From Bacillota bacterium (GTDB lineage: Bacteria > Bacillota > Clostridia > Oscillospirales > Oscillospiraceae): DNA of 64,000 nucleotides. The notes beneath the pieces were generated by a model. It saw only the letters and a program-made list of their open reading frames with translations, searched no databases and was not told where the DNA came from. Each line of letters starts with the position of its first letter. The first letter of the stretch is position 1. The stretch lies in assembly GCA_021768085.1 (NCBI GenBank), contig JAETOJ010000011.1, positions 1 through 64,000 of the forward strand, in the 5' to 3' direction. Both the position numbers and the translations under genes were made by a program. This document shows positions 47,022 to 57,294 of the stretch, piece after piece.

Positions 47022-48040
47022 AAACCTCGGATTTTTATTTCGACCTCCCTCCGGAGCTCATCGCCCAGACCCCCCTGGAGCGGCGGGACGGCTCCCGGCT
47101 GCTGACGCTGGACAAAGCCACGGGGGAGACCCGGCACCTGCACTTCTACGACCTGCCCACCCTGCTGCGTCCCGGAGACTGTCTGGTGCTCAACGACAGC
47201 CGGGTGCTGCCCGCCCGTTTGATCGGCAAGCGGGCGGGGGGCGGGGCCTGCGAGGTGCTGCTACTCATCGACCGGGGGGACAAGACCTGGGAGTGCCTGG
47301 TGCGTCCGGGCAAAAAGCTGCGTACCGGGGCAAAGGTCACCTTCGGGGACGGCGAGCTGTCCGCCGAGATCATAGGCGAGCTGGAGGGCGGCAACCGGCT
47401 GGTGCGCTTTGACTACGAGGGCATTTTTCTGGAGACGCTGGAGCGGCTGGGCAAGATGCCCCTGCCCCCCTATATCAAGGCGGAGCTGGCCGACGGGGAG
47501 CGGTATCAGACGGTGTATTCCAAGGTGGTGGGCTCCGCCGCCGCCCCCACGGCGGGGCTGCACTTCACAAAGGAGCTGCTGGAGCAGGTGCAGGCCATGG
47601 GGGTAAGGGTGTGCTACGTAACCCTCCATGTGGGCCTGGGCACCTTCCGCCCAGTGAAAGCGGAGAACCTGGACGAGCACGAGATGCACTCGGAATACTG
47701 CGTGATCCCCCAAGAGACGGCGGATACGATCAACGAGACGAAGCGGGCAGGGGGTAGGGTGATCTGCGTGGGCACCACCTCTTGCCGCACCATTGAGAGC
47801 TGGGCGGACGAGGACGGCACGATGCGGGCGTCGGCGGGATGGACGAGCATCTTCATTTACCCCGGCTACCACTTTAAGGTGCTGGACGCTCTGATCACCA
47901 ACTTCCATCTGCCCGAGTCCACCCTGATCATGCTGGTGTCCGCCCTGGCGGGCCGGGAGCGGGTGCTGGCGGCCTATGCGGAGGCGGTGCGGGAGCGCTA
48001 CCGCTTTTTCTCCTTTGGAGACGCCATGTTTATCGCATAG
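47018..48040 (+). CDS. queA: tRNA preQ1(34) S-adenosylmethionine ribosyltransferase-isomerase
   Basis: GTG start overlapping the preceding stop; [74 protein letters not shown]. Confidence 0.97.
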   Translation: MKTSDFYFDLPPELIAQTPLERRDGSRLLTLDKATGETRHLHFYDLPTLLRPGDCLVLNDSRVLPARLIGKRAGGGACEVLLLIDRGDKTWECLVRPGKKLRTGAKVTFGDGELSAEIIGELEGGNRLVRFDYEGIFLETLERLGKMPLPPYIKAELADGERYQTVYSKVVGSAAAPTAGLHFTKELLEQVQAMGVRVCYVTLHVGLGTFRPVKAENLDEHEMHSEYCVIPQETADTINETKRAGGRVICVGTTSCRTIESWADEDGTMRASAGWTSIFIYPGYHFKVLDALITNFHLPESTLIMLVSALAGRERVLAAYAEAVRERYRFFSFGDAMFIA

Positions 48041-48049
48041 GAGGAGCTT

Positions 48050-48304
48050 ATGGAAAAACTGACGGATCTGCCCAACATCGGCCCGAAGCTGGGGGAAAAT
48101 CTGAAGAAAATCGGCGTCACCACCCCGGAGGAGCTCCGGGCGCTGGGGGCGGAGGGGGCCTTTGTCCGCATCCGCGCCCAGGTGGATCCCACCGCCTGCC
48201 TCCACCAGTTGGAGGCGCTGGCCGGCGCGGTGGAAGGGGTCAAAAAGAGCCTGTTGCCTCCGGAGCGCAAGGCGGAGCTGAAAACCTGGTATCGGGGATT
48301 GTGA
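48050..48304 (+). CDS. TfoX/Sxy C-terminal-domain protein
   Basis: MEKLTDLPNIGPKLGENLKKIGVTTPEELRALGAEGAFVRIRA... Confidence 0.87.
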   Translation: MEKLTDLPNIGPKLGENLKKIGVTTPEELRALGAEGAFVRIRAQVDPTACLHQLEALAGAVEGVKKSLLPPERKAELKTWYRGL

Positions 48305-48314
48305 GGAGAATCGT

Positions 48315-49448
48315 ATGTTTCGCGTGATCAAAACGGAGGGCGCCGCCCGCCGGGGGGAGTTCACCTGTCCCCATGGAACGGCCCAGACCCCGGTCTTTAT
48401 GAACGTGGGCACCCAGGGGGCCATCAAGGGGGCGGTGTCCGCCCTGGACTTGAAGGAGCTGGGCTGTCAGATCGAGCTGTCCAACACCTACCACCTCCAC
48501 CTGCGCCCCGGCGACGGCGTGGTGCGGCAGATGGGGGGGCTCCACAAGTTCATGGGCTGGGACGGCCCCATGCTCACCGACTCCGGCGGCTTCCAGGTGT
48601 TCTCCCTGGCGGGGCTGCGGAAGATCACCGAGGAAGGGGTCACCTTTTCCTCCCACATCGACGGCAGACGGATCTTTATGGGCCCCGAGGAGTCCATGGC
48701 CATCCAGTCCAACCTGGGCAGCGACGTGGCCATGGCCTTTGACGAGTGCGTGGAAAACCCCGCCCCCTACGACTACGCCAAAGCCTCCTGTGAGCGCACC
48801 CTGCGCTGGCTGGAGCGGTGCAAGGCGGAGCACGACCGGCTGTGCGCCCTGCCGGACTGCGTGAACCCGGGGCAAGTGCTGTTCGGCATCAACCAGGGGG
48901 CCACCTATGAGGATCTGCGGGTGTGGCACATGAAGGAGACAGCTAAGATCGACTGCGGCGGCTACGCCATCGGCGGGCTGGCGGTGGGGGAGCCCACCGA
49001 GGTGATGTACCGGATCATCGAGGCGGTGGAGCCCCATATGCCGGCGGACAAGCCCCGGTACCTCATGGGGGTGGGCACGCCTTCCAACATCATTGAGGCG
49101 GTGGCCCGGGGGGTGGACTTCTTCGACTGCGTCATGCCCGCCCGCAACGCCCGCCACGGCAAGCTATTCACTTGGGAGGGATCGCTGAACCTGAAGAACG
49201 AGCGGTTCAAGCTGGATGAGCGGCCCATCGATCCCCACTGCGGCTGCCCGGTGTGCCGGAACTTTTCCCGGGCCTACCTGCGCCACCTGTTTGTGGCAGG
49301 GGAGATGCTGGCCATGCGGCTGGCGGTGATGCACAACCTGTATTTCTACAACGAGCTGACCCGGCGGATCCGGGAGGCCCTGGACGCGGGGCAGTTCGCC
49401 GCGTTCCGGGCTTCATTCTCGGAGAAGCTGGCGGGCCGGGCGGACTGA
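48315..49448 (+). CDS. tgt: queuine/preQ1 tRNA-ribosyltransferase
   Basis: VFMNVGTQGAIKG, NTYHLHLRPG, MLTDSGGFQVFSL, GPEESMAIQ, GGYAIGGLAVGE, RGVDFFDCVMPARNARHG, CGCPVC. Confidence 0.98.
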   Translation: MFRVIKTEGAARRGEFTCPHGTAQTPVFMNVGTQGAIKGAVSALDLKELGCQIELSNTYHLHLRPGDGVVRQMGGLHKFMGWDGPMLTDSGGFQVFSLAGLRKITEEGVTFSSHIDGRRIFMGPEESMAIQSNLGSDVAMAFDECVENPAPYDYAKASCERTLRWLERCKAEHDRLCALPDCVNPGQVLFGINQGATYEDLRVWHMKETAKIDCGGYAIGGLAVGEPTEVMYRIIEAVEPHMPADKPRYLMGVGTPSNIIEAVARGVDFFDCVMPARNARHGKLFTWEGSLNLKNERFKLDERPIDPHCGCPVCRNFSRAYLRHLFVAGEMLAMRLAVMHNLYFYNELTRRIREALDAGQFAAFRASFSEKLAGRAD

Positions 49449-49477
49449 GGGCCCGGGCGCCGGGGTATAAGACAAAA

Positions 49478-49527
49478 AACAGCGACCTCCCGCCGGATGT
49501 CCGGATGGGGAGGCCGCTGCGTTATTT
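49478..49527 (+). terminator. hairpin terminator downstream of tgt
   Basis: AACAGCGaCCTCCC ... GGGGAGGcCGCTGcGTTATTT. Confidence 0.55.
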
Positions 49528-49550
49528 GAAGGAATGTCACAGAGCAGAGC

Positions 49551-50087
49551 TTACTGCTCGTAGCTCCACCGGGCGTCCAGAATGGTGCCATAGAAGTCAA
49601 AGTGGGCGGTCTTGACGTACTGGGTGTTGCCCACCCGAACCTCCTGGCTGCCCACGGCGTTGGTGATAGTGTTGGTGACCGTGGCCTCCAGGGTAAAGGT
49701 GAGATCCAGCCGCTTGTCCTCCCCCGAGGAGGGAACCGCGCTGACCTGGCCGTTGGCGTCAGTGGTGTAGCTGATGTGGGGGACGGCCACGCAGTCGGTC
49801 ACATAGCCGTCAAGAAGCTGGGTGCCGGTCATCAGCCGATCTTTTTTGTCCGAGGCCTTGTCCACGAAGCGGCGAACCACCTCATAGGATTCGGGCTGGA
49901 CGTTGGCTACGGTGACGGTGTAGACGATTGTGACGGGATCCTTGTCGCTGGTGGGCAGGCCGGAGCCCCGGCCCTTGGCCATTCTAACCACCAGCAGCAC
50001 CGCCACTGCGGCCACCAGCAGCAGGGCCAGCAGGTCGATCACATTCAGTTTGCCGAACAGGCGGCCTTTTTCATCGATCACTTTCAT
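49551..50087 (-). CDS. DUF4330 domain-containing membrane-anchored protein
   Basis: MKVIDEKGRLFGKLNVIDLLALLLVAAVAVLLVVRMA...; N-terminal TM. Confidence 0.85.
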   Translation of the reverse strand: MKVIDEKGRLFGKLNVIDLLALLLVAAVAVLLVVRMAKGRGSGLPTSDKDPVTIVYTVTVANVQPESYEVVRRFVDKASDKKDRLMTGTQLLDGYVTDCVAVPHISYTTDANGQVSAVPSSGEDKRLDLTFTLEATVTNTITNAVGSQEVRVGNTQYVKTAHFDFYGTILDARWSYEQ

Positions 50088-50126
50088 GGGGATACCCCTT
50101 TCCTTTTTCCTATAGTTTTTTACGTC

Positions 50127-51686
50127 TCAGGCGCGGGCCGCGGGGGAGGGTCGATGCTGTCCGGCCATCCGGACGCCGGCCAGCAGCAAGGACACCGTAA
50201 ACCAGAAGATCAGCATGACCCGCGGGTAGGTAAACAGATAGTCCGCCATGCCACCCACCAGGCTGCCCAGCATTCCGGCGGCGACGCCAATGATGATGAG
50301 TCGGGCTTGCGGGGGACAGCTGGGCAGGGCGGCGGCCTTGGCCCCCCGCTTGATTGCGTTGTAGGAGGCCAGGACGAAGGTGACCATGCCCAGCAGGCCG
50401 TGCTCCAGCCAGAGCTGGAGGTACATATTGTGGGCGTGGGTGAAGTTACCCCGGGAGCCGTGGAAGGAGCCAAATTCCCAGACCGCGCCCCGGGCCGCGT
50501 CTCCGCCCAGGCCCGCCCCGGTGATGGGACTGCGCCGCAGCACGTCGATGGCGGCCTCCCACAGGTAGATGCGGCTGGTGGCGGAGGTGTCGCTGCCGCT
50601 GTTGAAAATCGTCAGGATCCGATTGAGCACATGGCTGGGCAGGAGGGGGATGCAGGCCAGCCCCACCCCCAGAAAGAGGGGCAGCAGCTTCCGGTTCCAC
50701 AGGAATACAAAGACCACAGCGGCCACCGCGAAGGCCACCCAGCTGGCCCGGGAGTAGGTCATGATCAGGGCCAGGGAGCCCAGGGCGGCACTGACCAGCC
50801 CCACCAGCTTCCACCAGGGGGAGCGGGCCCCCAGCAGGAGCCCCACGGCCACGGGGATAAGGAATACCAGCACCTCGGCGAAGGCGTTGGGGTTCTCATA
50901 GGCGGAGTAGATCCGGCTGGGCAGGTCGGAGTTCAGGGACACGTCCACGAAGGCCCGGCTGACCTCCAGGCCGCCCACCCGCTGGAGGATGCCCTCCACC
51001 GAGGCGACGGCCATGCCCAGACAGCCGAAGCCCGCCAGACGAACCAGCTGATCCTCCGTCTCCACCGTGGCCGTCACCACCAGCACGCACAGGATGCAGG
51101 TGACGTGGTAGAACAGATACCGGGCGGAGAGGGCGGGGAACAGGGACAGCGGCCAGGACAGGCACACCGCCACGAAGAAGCACACGATATATGGCCCCAC
51201 CGGTCCCACGTCCAGCCGGAGGCTCCGCCGGCGCATCCCGCCTGCCAGGGTGAGCAGGGCGGCCAAGATATAGGCCATCAGGGCATAGGCGTTGTTCCAC
51301 TGCTCATAGGGGATGATCATGATGGCCAGCATGAGCCAGCCAGTGGCGGCGGGAACCTGCTCTCCCAGGCCGAACACCAGGCGGGCGGCAAAGCTGTCGT
51401 CCCACACCGGGCGGAGCTTTTGATAGAGCCAGTGGAGCAGGGCGGCGGGCAGGTTGATCAGCAGGTTCAGCCCCCGGCACAGCCAGCTATCCGGCCAGGA
51501 GCGGGGGAGCACGCCCTCCTTCTCAAAGAAGAAATGGGCCAGGGTGCTGCCGTGCCACCAGCGTTTCCACCAGGCGGCGATGGCCCGGAAGCCCCGGGCC
51601 AGCAGGCTTTTGTCGTACAGCCCCCGCAGTGCGCTCCACAGCAGAACGAAGAACTGGCAGACTGCGCTGCCTTGGATCAGGTGCAT
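50127..51686 (-). CDS. O-antigen ligase/polymerase (Wzy/WaaL) family membrane protein
   Basis: About 12 hydrophobic segments; ...SRASWVAFAVAAVVFVFLW..., ITGAGLGGDAARG...HAHNMYLQLWLEHGLLGM. Confidence 0.9.
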   Translation of the reverse strand: MHLIQGSAVCQFFVLLWSALRGLYDKSLLARGFRAIAAWWKRWWHGSTLAHFFFEKEGVLPRSWPDSWLCRGLNLLINLPAALLHWLYQKLRPVWDDSFAARLVFGLGEQVPAATGWLMLAIMIIPYEQWNNAYALMAYILAALLTLAGGMRRRSLRLDVGPVGPYIVCFFVAVCLSWPLSLFPALSARYLFYHVTCILCVLVVTATVETEDQLVRLAGFGCLGMAVASVEGILQRVGGLEVSRAFVDVSLNSDLPSRIYSAYENPNAFAEVLVFLIPVAVGLLLGARSPWWKLVGLVSAALGSLALIMTYSRASWVAFAVAAVVFVFLWNRKLLPLFLGVGLACIPLLPSHVLNRILTIFNSGSDTSATSRIYLWEAAIDVLRRSPITGAGLGGDAARGAVWEFGSFHGSRGNFTHAHNMYLQLWLEHGLLGMVTFVLASYNAIKRGAKAAALPSCPPQARLIIIGVAAGMLGSLVGGMADYLFTYPRVMLIFWFTVSLLLAGVRMAGQHRPSPAARA

Positions 51687-51690
51687 GGAA

Positions 51691-52716
51691 TCACTTCCCT
51701 CGGTTTTTGATTCGGTAGAGCAGGGCCAGCAGGGTGAAGTGCCTGCTCAGCAGCAGCTTTGCCACCAGCCCTTTGTTGCCCGCCAGACCCCGAGGCTGTA
51801 GGCGTTCCATGGCCCCGGCCATCTCCGGATCGGCGCACAGCCCCTTGAGGTAGGCGGTCTTTTCCCCCATGGATTTGGAGTTGCCGGGGGCGAACTCGTT
51901 GCCCACGGCGATGAGCAGTCCCGCCCAGCAGGTGTTGTCCTCCCAGCCCGGGCACAGGCCGTCCAGCCCGTACCGCTGGGCCAGCGCCCGCTTACGCTCC
52001 AGGAACCGCTGGAATTCCTCCCGATAGCGGGGCAGATAGCGGCGGGTTACTGAGGCGGGGTTTTGCAGATAGAGGTAGAGGGGCTTGTCCACCATAGCCA
52101 GCTTTTGGGCGTGGAGGAAGTATTCCATCAAAAACAGCTCATCCTCCAGATAGGCTCCCTCGAATTCGATGTGGTTGCACCGGATGATCTCTCGGCGGAA
52201 CAGAAAGCGGAAGATAAAGCCGTTGAGCACCCCCTGGCCGAAATCCAACCGCTGGCCCAGCAGAGGCTTGACGATGCCCTCCCGCAGCTCCGACGGGCCG
52301 TATACCCCGGCGGGGAGCACACCGGCGCAGTCCTCTGTCCGCCCGTCGGGCCAGAGGAGGCAATGTCCGCATCCAGCGGTGTCGGCCTCAGCTTGGGTGA
52401 GCGCGGCGTACAGCGTTTCCAGCAGTTCGGGCTGGAAGGAGTCGTCCGCGTCGCAGAAGGCGATGTATTCCCCCTGGGCGGCGGCGATGCCGTCGTTGCG
52501 GGCGCGGCTTACCCCGCCGTTGGCCTTGTGGATGACCCGCACCCGGCCGTCCTCCCGGGCCGCCTGATCGCACAGGGCGCCGCTGCCGTCGGAGGAGCCG
52601 TCGTCCACCAGGATGAGCTCCAGATCCCGGAAGGTTTGGCCCAGTACGGAGCTGACGCAGGTGTGCAGGAAGGACTCCGCCTGATAGACAGGCACGATCA
52701 CTGAAATGACGGGCAT
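51691..52716 (-). CDS. family 2 glycosyltransferase
   Basis: MPVISVIVPVYQAESFLHTCVSSVLGQTFRDLELILVDDGSSDGSGALCDQ...ARNDGIAAAQGEYIAFCDADD. Confidence 0.95.
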   Translation of the reverse strand: MPVISVIVPVYQAESFLHTCVSSVLGQTFRDLELILVDDGSSDGSGALCDQAAREDGRVRVIHKANGGVSRARNDGIAAAQGEYIAFCDADDSFQPELLETLYAALTQAEADTAGCGHCLLWPDGRTEDCAGVLPAGVYGPSELREGIVKPLLGQRLDFGQGVLNGFIFRFLFRREIIRCNHIEFEGAYLEDELFLMEYFLHAQKLAMVDKPLYLYLQNPASVTRRYLPRYREEFQRFLERKRALAQRYGLDGLCPGWEDNTCWAGLLIAVGNEFAPGNSKSMGEKTAYLKGLCADPEMAGAMERLQPRGLAGNKGLVAKLLLSRHFTLLALLYRIKNRGK

Positions 52717-52749
52717 TTGTCCGCCTCCTTTTTTGCACAGGCTTTTAGT

Positions 52750-52778
52750 ATTATATAGCGTCCGCCTCTTTAGCGCAA
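52750..52778 (-). promoter_or_regulatory. sigma-A-type promoter for GT2/O-antigen ligase/DUF4330 genes
   Basis: Minus strand TTGCGC - 17 nt - TATAAT. Confidence 0.75.
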
Positions 52779-52806
52779 GAGCCTATTTGTTAAGAAATCC
52801 AAAAGA

Positions 52807-52838
52807 AACCGCCGGACGGTGTTTGCTGTCCGGCGGTT
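52807..52838 (-). terminator. terminator downstream of sigma-54 activator gene
   Basis: AACCGCCGGAC ... GTCCGGCGGTT followed by TCTTTT on the minus strand. Confidence 0.8.
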
Positions 52839-52895
52839 GTTCAGCGTGCGGGGGAACGAGAAAACGGATGGCCGGGGAATTGACGGCCGGTGAAA

Positions 52896-54296
<1,401 letters not shown>

Positions 54297-54315
54297 GGGA
54301 ATACCCCCTCCCGCC

Positions 54316-54996
54316 CTACCAGCGCAGGGACTTGATGTAGGGCTCCGCCATCAGCGGGGCCAGCAGCCTGCCCAATTCCCCCGCAGGGCAGGGCAGGCGG
54401 TCGAAGTGGAGGGTGGCGGACACGCCGTCCTCCTTCCGCTCGTACTTGCAGCCGGAGGGCTTCAGTCCCAGCCCCTCCAGGGTCTGCTGGAGGTGCTCCA
54501 GAGCGTCCGGCTCGCCGCTGAGCTGGACGGAAACGACCGCCGCCACGTGGCCCACCAGCACGTGATCCCGGTGGAGGATGGCCTGCACCACCACGATGAA
54601 GCCGGTACCGAACAGGCTGATCAGGTACATACCCGCGCCCAGGGTCATGCCGATGCCCACCGTGGCCCACAGACCCGCGGCGGTTGTCAGGCCGGTGACC
54701 ACCCGGTTGCGGGCGAAGATGGTGCCCGCGCCTAAAAAGCCGATGGCGGTGACCAGTCCGGCAGCGATCCGGCTGGGATCCAGCTTCATGGTGTCATAGC
54801 TGTGGGCGGCGGCGAACTCCAGCATATCATAAAAGCCGTATTTGGACACCAGCATCATCATGCAGGAGGCGAAGCACACGATCAGGTGGGTGCGAACCCC
54901 GGCCTCCTTGAGGCGGATCTCCCGCTCCAGGCCGATGGCGCCGCCGCAGACGGCGGCCAAGGCCAGCCGCAGCAGATATTCCATGATATCAGGCAT
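54316..54996 (-). CDS. MgtC/SapB family protein
   Basis: [85 protein letters not shown]. Confidence 0.95.
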   Translation of the reverse strand: MPDIMEYLLRLALAAVCGGAIGLEREIRLKEAGVRTHLIVCFASCMMMLVSKYGFYDMLEFAAAHSYDTMKLDPSRIAAGLVTAIGFLGAGTIFARNRVVTGLTTAAGLWATVGIGMTLGAGMYLISLFGTGFIVVVQAILHRDHVLVGHVAAVVSVQLSGEPDALEHLQQTLEGLGLKPSGCKYERKEDGVSATLHFDRLPCPAGELGRLLAPLMAEPYIKSLRW

Positions 54997-55105
54997 GGCG
55001 CTCCCCCCAAATCGTCTAAAGATATACTTATTATACGGCGAGGACAGGCGGATTGTCAACAAAAGCCCGGAAAACAGTTGGGACAATCGCCCGGAAAGAA
55101 CAGAA

Positions 55106-55134
55106 AAGCGTCCCAGGCTCCGCCTGGGACGCTT
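55106..55134 (-). terminator. terminator overlapping the DUF2752 gene stop
   Basis: 13-bp stem AAGCGTCCCAGGC-gga-GCCTGGGACGCTT followed by TTCTGTT (minus). Confidence 0.75.
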
Positions 55135-55519
55135 AATGGGTTAACGGCAGATTGCGAATCACGCCCCAGGCAATCAGCAGGGCGACCAGCGCCCAGCACA
55201 GGGCGTTTTCCCAGCGGGGGCCGGCCAGCCGTCCCTCCCGGACATACCGGAGGGTCATGCGGACGGCCAGCAGCCCCAGGACGGGAAGCAGGATCAGCAG
55301 CACCGGGTTGGCCTCCCACGCCGCCTCCCAATCCCCTCGGAGGAGGGCGAGGCACATCCGGGTCACCCCACAGCCGGGGCACAGCAGGGCGGTGACCGCC
55401 CGGATGGGGCAGGGAAGGGCCAGGCCGGTGAACCGCACCCAGAGGGCATAGGCCAGCCCCGCCGCCAGCAGCGCGGCACCGCCCCCCAGCACCCGACGCA
55501 GGCGGCAGGCGCGATCCAT
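55133..55519 (-). CDS. DUF2752 domain-containing membrane protein
   Basis: PCPIRAVTALLCPGCGVTRMCLALLRGDWEAAWEANP. Confidence 0.92.
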   Translation of the reverse strand: MDRACRLRRVLGGGAALLAAGLAYALWVRFTGLALPCPIRAVTALLCPGCGVTRMCLALLRGDWEAAWEANPVLLILLPVLGLLAVRMTLRYVREGRLAGPRWENALCWALVALLIAWGVIRNLPLTH

Positions 55520-55866
55520 CAGACGTTGGGGGAGTAGTTGTTCAGCTCACTTTGGACGATAGCCAGGGTGACGATGGACAGGCCGAACAGGTTCAGCAGG
55601 AGAAACAGGATGGAGAAGGAGCCGGGCACCACGCCGTTCCTGGCCCGGGAAGCGTCCAGCTTGTCGCCCATCTTCCAGCCCCAGTAGATGTTGTAGATGC
55701 CGCAGGTGACAATGGTGAGCAGCAGGCACATTCCGCCGCCAGGGCCGGGGTCTTCCGTCACCGCGTCCACCTCGTTGACGGCACAGACATACCAATACAG
55801 CATATAGATCCCGCAGGTGACAATGGACAGGATGACGCACATGGGGACGCTGCGTTTGATGATCAT
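55519..55866 (-). CDS. DUF4234 domain-containing membrane protein
   Basis: MIIKRSVPMCVILSIVTCGIYMLYWYVCAVNEVDAVTED...LLTIVTCGIYNIYWGWKMGDKLD. Confidence 0.9.
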   Translation of the reverse strand: MIIKRSVPMCVILSIVTCGIYMLYWYVCAVNEVDAVTEDPGPGGGMCLLLTIVTCGIYNIYWGWKMGDKLDASRARNGVVPGSFSILFLLLNLFGLSIVTLAIVQSELNNYSPNV

Positions 55867-55967
55867 ACAGCTCACTCCTTTCTTTGGAAAGAGCATACCA
55901 CAGTTCAGAGGGATCTGTCCACAGCCCGAGCGGTTTTTTCAGGAAATCTTAATAGAGATGAAAAGAA

Positions 55968-56849
55968 TTATAAGGGCTTTACAGTGAGGGAAAGAGTGCG
56001 CGCCTCCCCGGGTAGGAGGATAATGCAGTGGGGTTTGTCCTCAAATCGGCCGCTCTCATTGTCCCAGGCGGCACAGCCGTGCCAGGGCTCCAGGCAGAGG
56101 TAGGGGGCGTCGGTCCCGGCCATGGTCCAGAAGGCGATCATGGGGAAGTCCCCGAACTCCATGCGCACGCCCCGGCCAGTGTCCTTGTGGATGAGGCGCA
56201 CCCCGGTGGAGCGCAGCCCGTCGAAGATCAGGGTGTCCAGCCGGTCAAAGGGCTCGTGGCTCAGAGGGATAGTGTCCGTGCCGCGGAGGAGGGGGATGCC
56301 CGGGCCGAGGGCCAGAAGTCCTTGGTTGGTGAGGGGGAGGGAGTCGGAATCCTCCGTCTGATCGAACACCAGCCGGTAGTCCTCAAACTGCTCGCCGGGG
56401 TACAGGGGGCAGTTGAAGGCGGTGTGGGCGCCGATGCAGAAGGGTAGGGGGGCCTCTCCGGGGTTGGAGACAGTGAAGGAGGTGGAGAAGCCGTTCACCA
56501 GCAACTGGTGCCGCACCCGCAGCAGGAAGGGGAAGGGGTAGCGGGCCAAGGTGTCTGGGCTGTCCCGCAGTTCCAGCACGGCGAAGTCCTCCCCTTGTTC
56601 CGCCAGGGTGAATTCACTCCCCCGGGCAAAGCCGTGGCGGTTCATCTCATAGGTCTGGCCGCCGATGTCCACCTGACCGTTTTTCAGGCTGCCCACGATG
56701 GGGAACAGAATAGGGTTCCGGCCTGTCCAGTAGGCCGGATCGCCCCCCCAGATGTACTCCGTGCCGGCCCCGTCCCGGAAGGAGACCAGCTCGCCACCCT
56801 TGGTGTCCACAGCGGCGGTAAAGGGGCCCTTTTGAAGTGTAATCTGCAT
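55968..56849 (-). CDS. aldose 1-epimerase family protein
   Basis: AAVDTKGGELVSFRDGAGTEYIWGGDPAYWTGRNPILFPIVG, HGFARGSEF, CIGAHTAFNCPL. Confidence 0.92.
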   Translation of the reverse strand: MQITLQKGPFTAAVDTKGGELVSFRDGAGTEYIWGGDPAYWTGRNPILFPIVGSLKNGQVDIGGQTYEMNRHGFARGSEFTLAEQGEDFAVLELRDSPDTLARYPFPFLLRVRHQLLVNGFSTSFTVSNPGEAPLPFCIGAHTAFNCPLYPGEQFEDYRLVFDQTEDSDSLPLTNQGLLALGPGIPLLRGTDTIPLSHEPFDRLDTLIFDGLRSTGVRLIHKDTGRGVRMEFGDFPMIAFWTMAGTDAPYLCLEPWHGCAAWDNESGRFEDKPHCIILLPGEARTLSLTVKPL

Positions 56850-56928
56850 GACAATCCCTCCTCTATTTTAAAATAGTATACCATAATTTGCCGGAGAGAG
56901 CAAGCAGAGAAAGTGTATGTTTTCCCCC

Positions 56929-56957
56929 TTGACAAAAGCCCAGTACCGTGATAGGAT
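56929..56957 (+). promoter_or_regulatory. sigma-A-type promoter of csoR-copA
   Basis: TTGACA - 17 nt - TAGGAT. Confidence 0.85.
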
Positions 56958-56962
56958 AACAC

Positions 56963-56979
56963 TACCCCCCAGGGGGGTA
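56963..56979. promoter_or_regulatory. CsoR-type operator
   Basis: TACCCCCC-AGGGGGGTA G/C-tract palindrome at the expected transcription start, just upstream of csoR. Confidence 0.8.
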
Positions 56980-57002
56980 TTCCTATTGAGGAGGGACAAC
57001 CC

Positions 57003-57263
57003 ATGATGGCCGATCAAAAGACGGTGCTACGGCTGTTGAAAACTGCCCGGGGACAAATCGACGGCATCATCAAGATGGTAGAGGAGGATCGCTACTGCAT
57101 GGACATCTCCCAGCAGGTGACCGCCGCCGACGCCATGCTCCGCCGGGCCAACCGGGAGATCCTCACCGCCCACCTGAAGCACTGCGTGGAGCACGCTGGC
57201 AGCGACACGGAGCGGGCGGAGAAGATCGATGAATTGGTAAAGGCGCTGGAGAAGATACTATGA
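57003..57263 (+). CDS. csoR: CsoR-family metal-sensing repressor
   Basis: LLKTARGQIDGIIKMVEEDRYCMDISQQVTAADAMLRRANREILTAHLKHCVEHA; conserved Cys/His/Cys. Confidence 0.95.
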   Translation: MMADQKTVLRLLKTARGQIDGIIKMVEEDRYCMDISQQVTAADAMLRRANREILTAHLKHCVEHAGSDTERAEKIDELVKALEKIL

Positions 57264-57294
57264 AAAAGCCTGTTTTAAGCGAGGTGAACCGGGC

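Noticed and set aside
49602-51710. 702-aa plus-strand ORF opposite the O-antigen ligase
   Set aside because: Shadow ORF with G/Q/H-rich composition.
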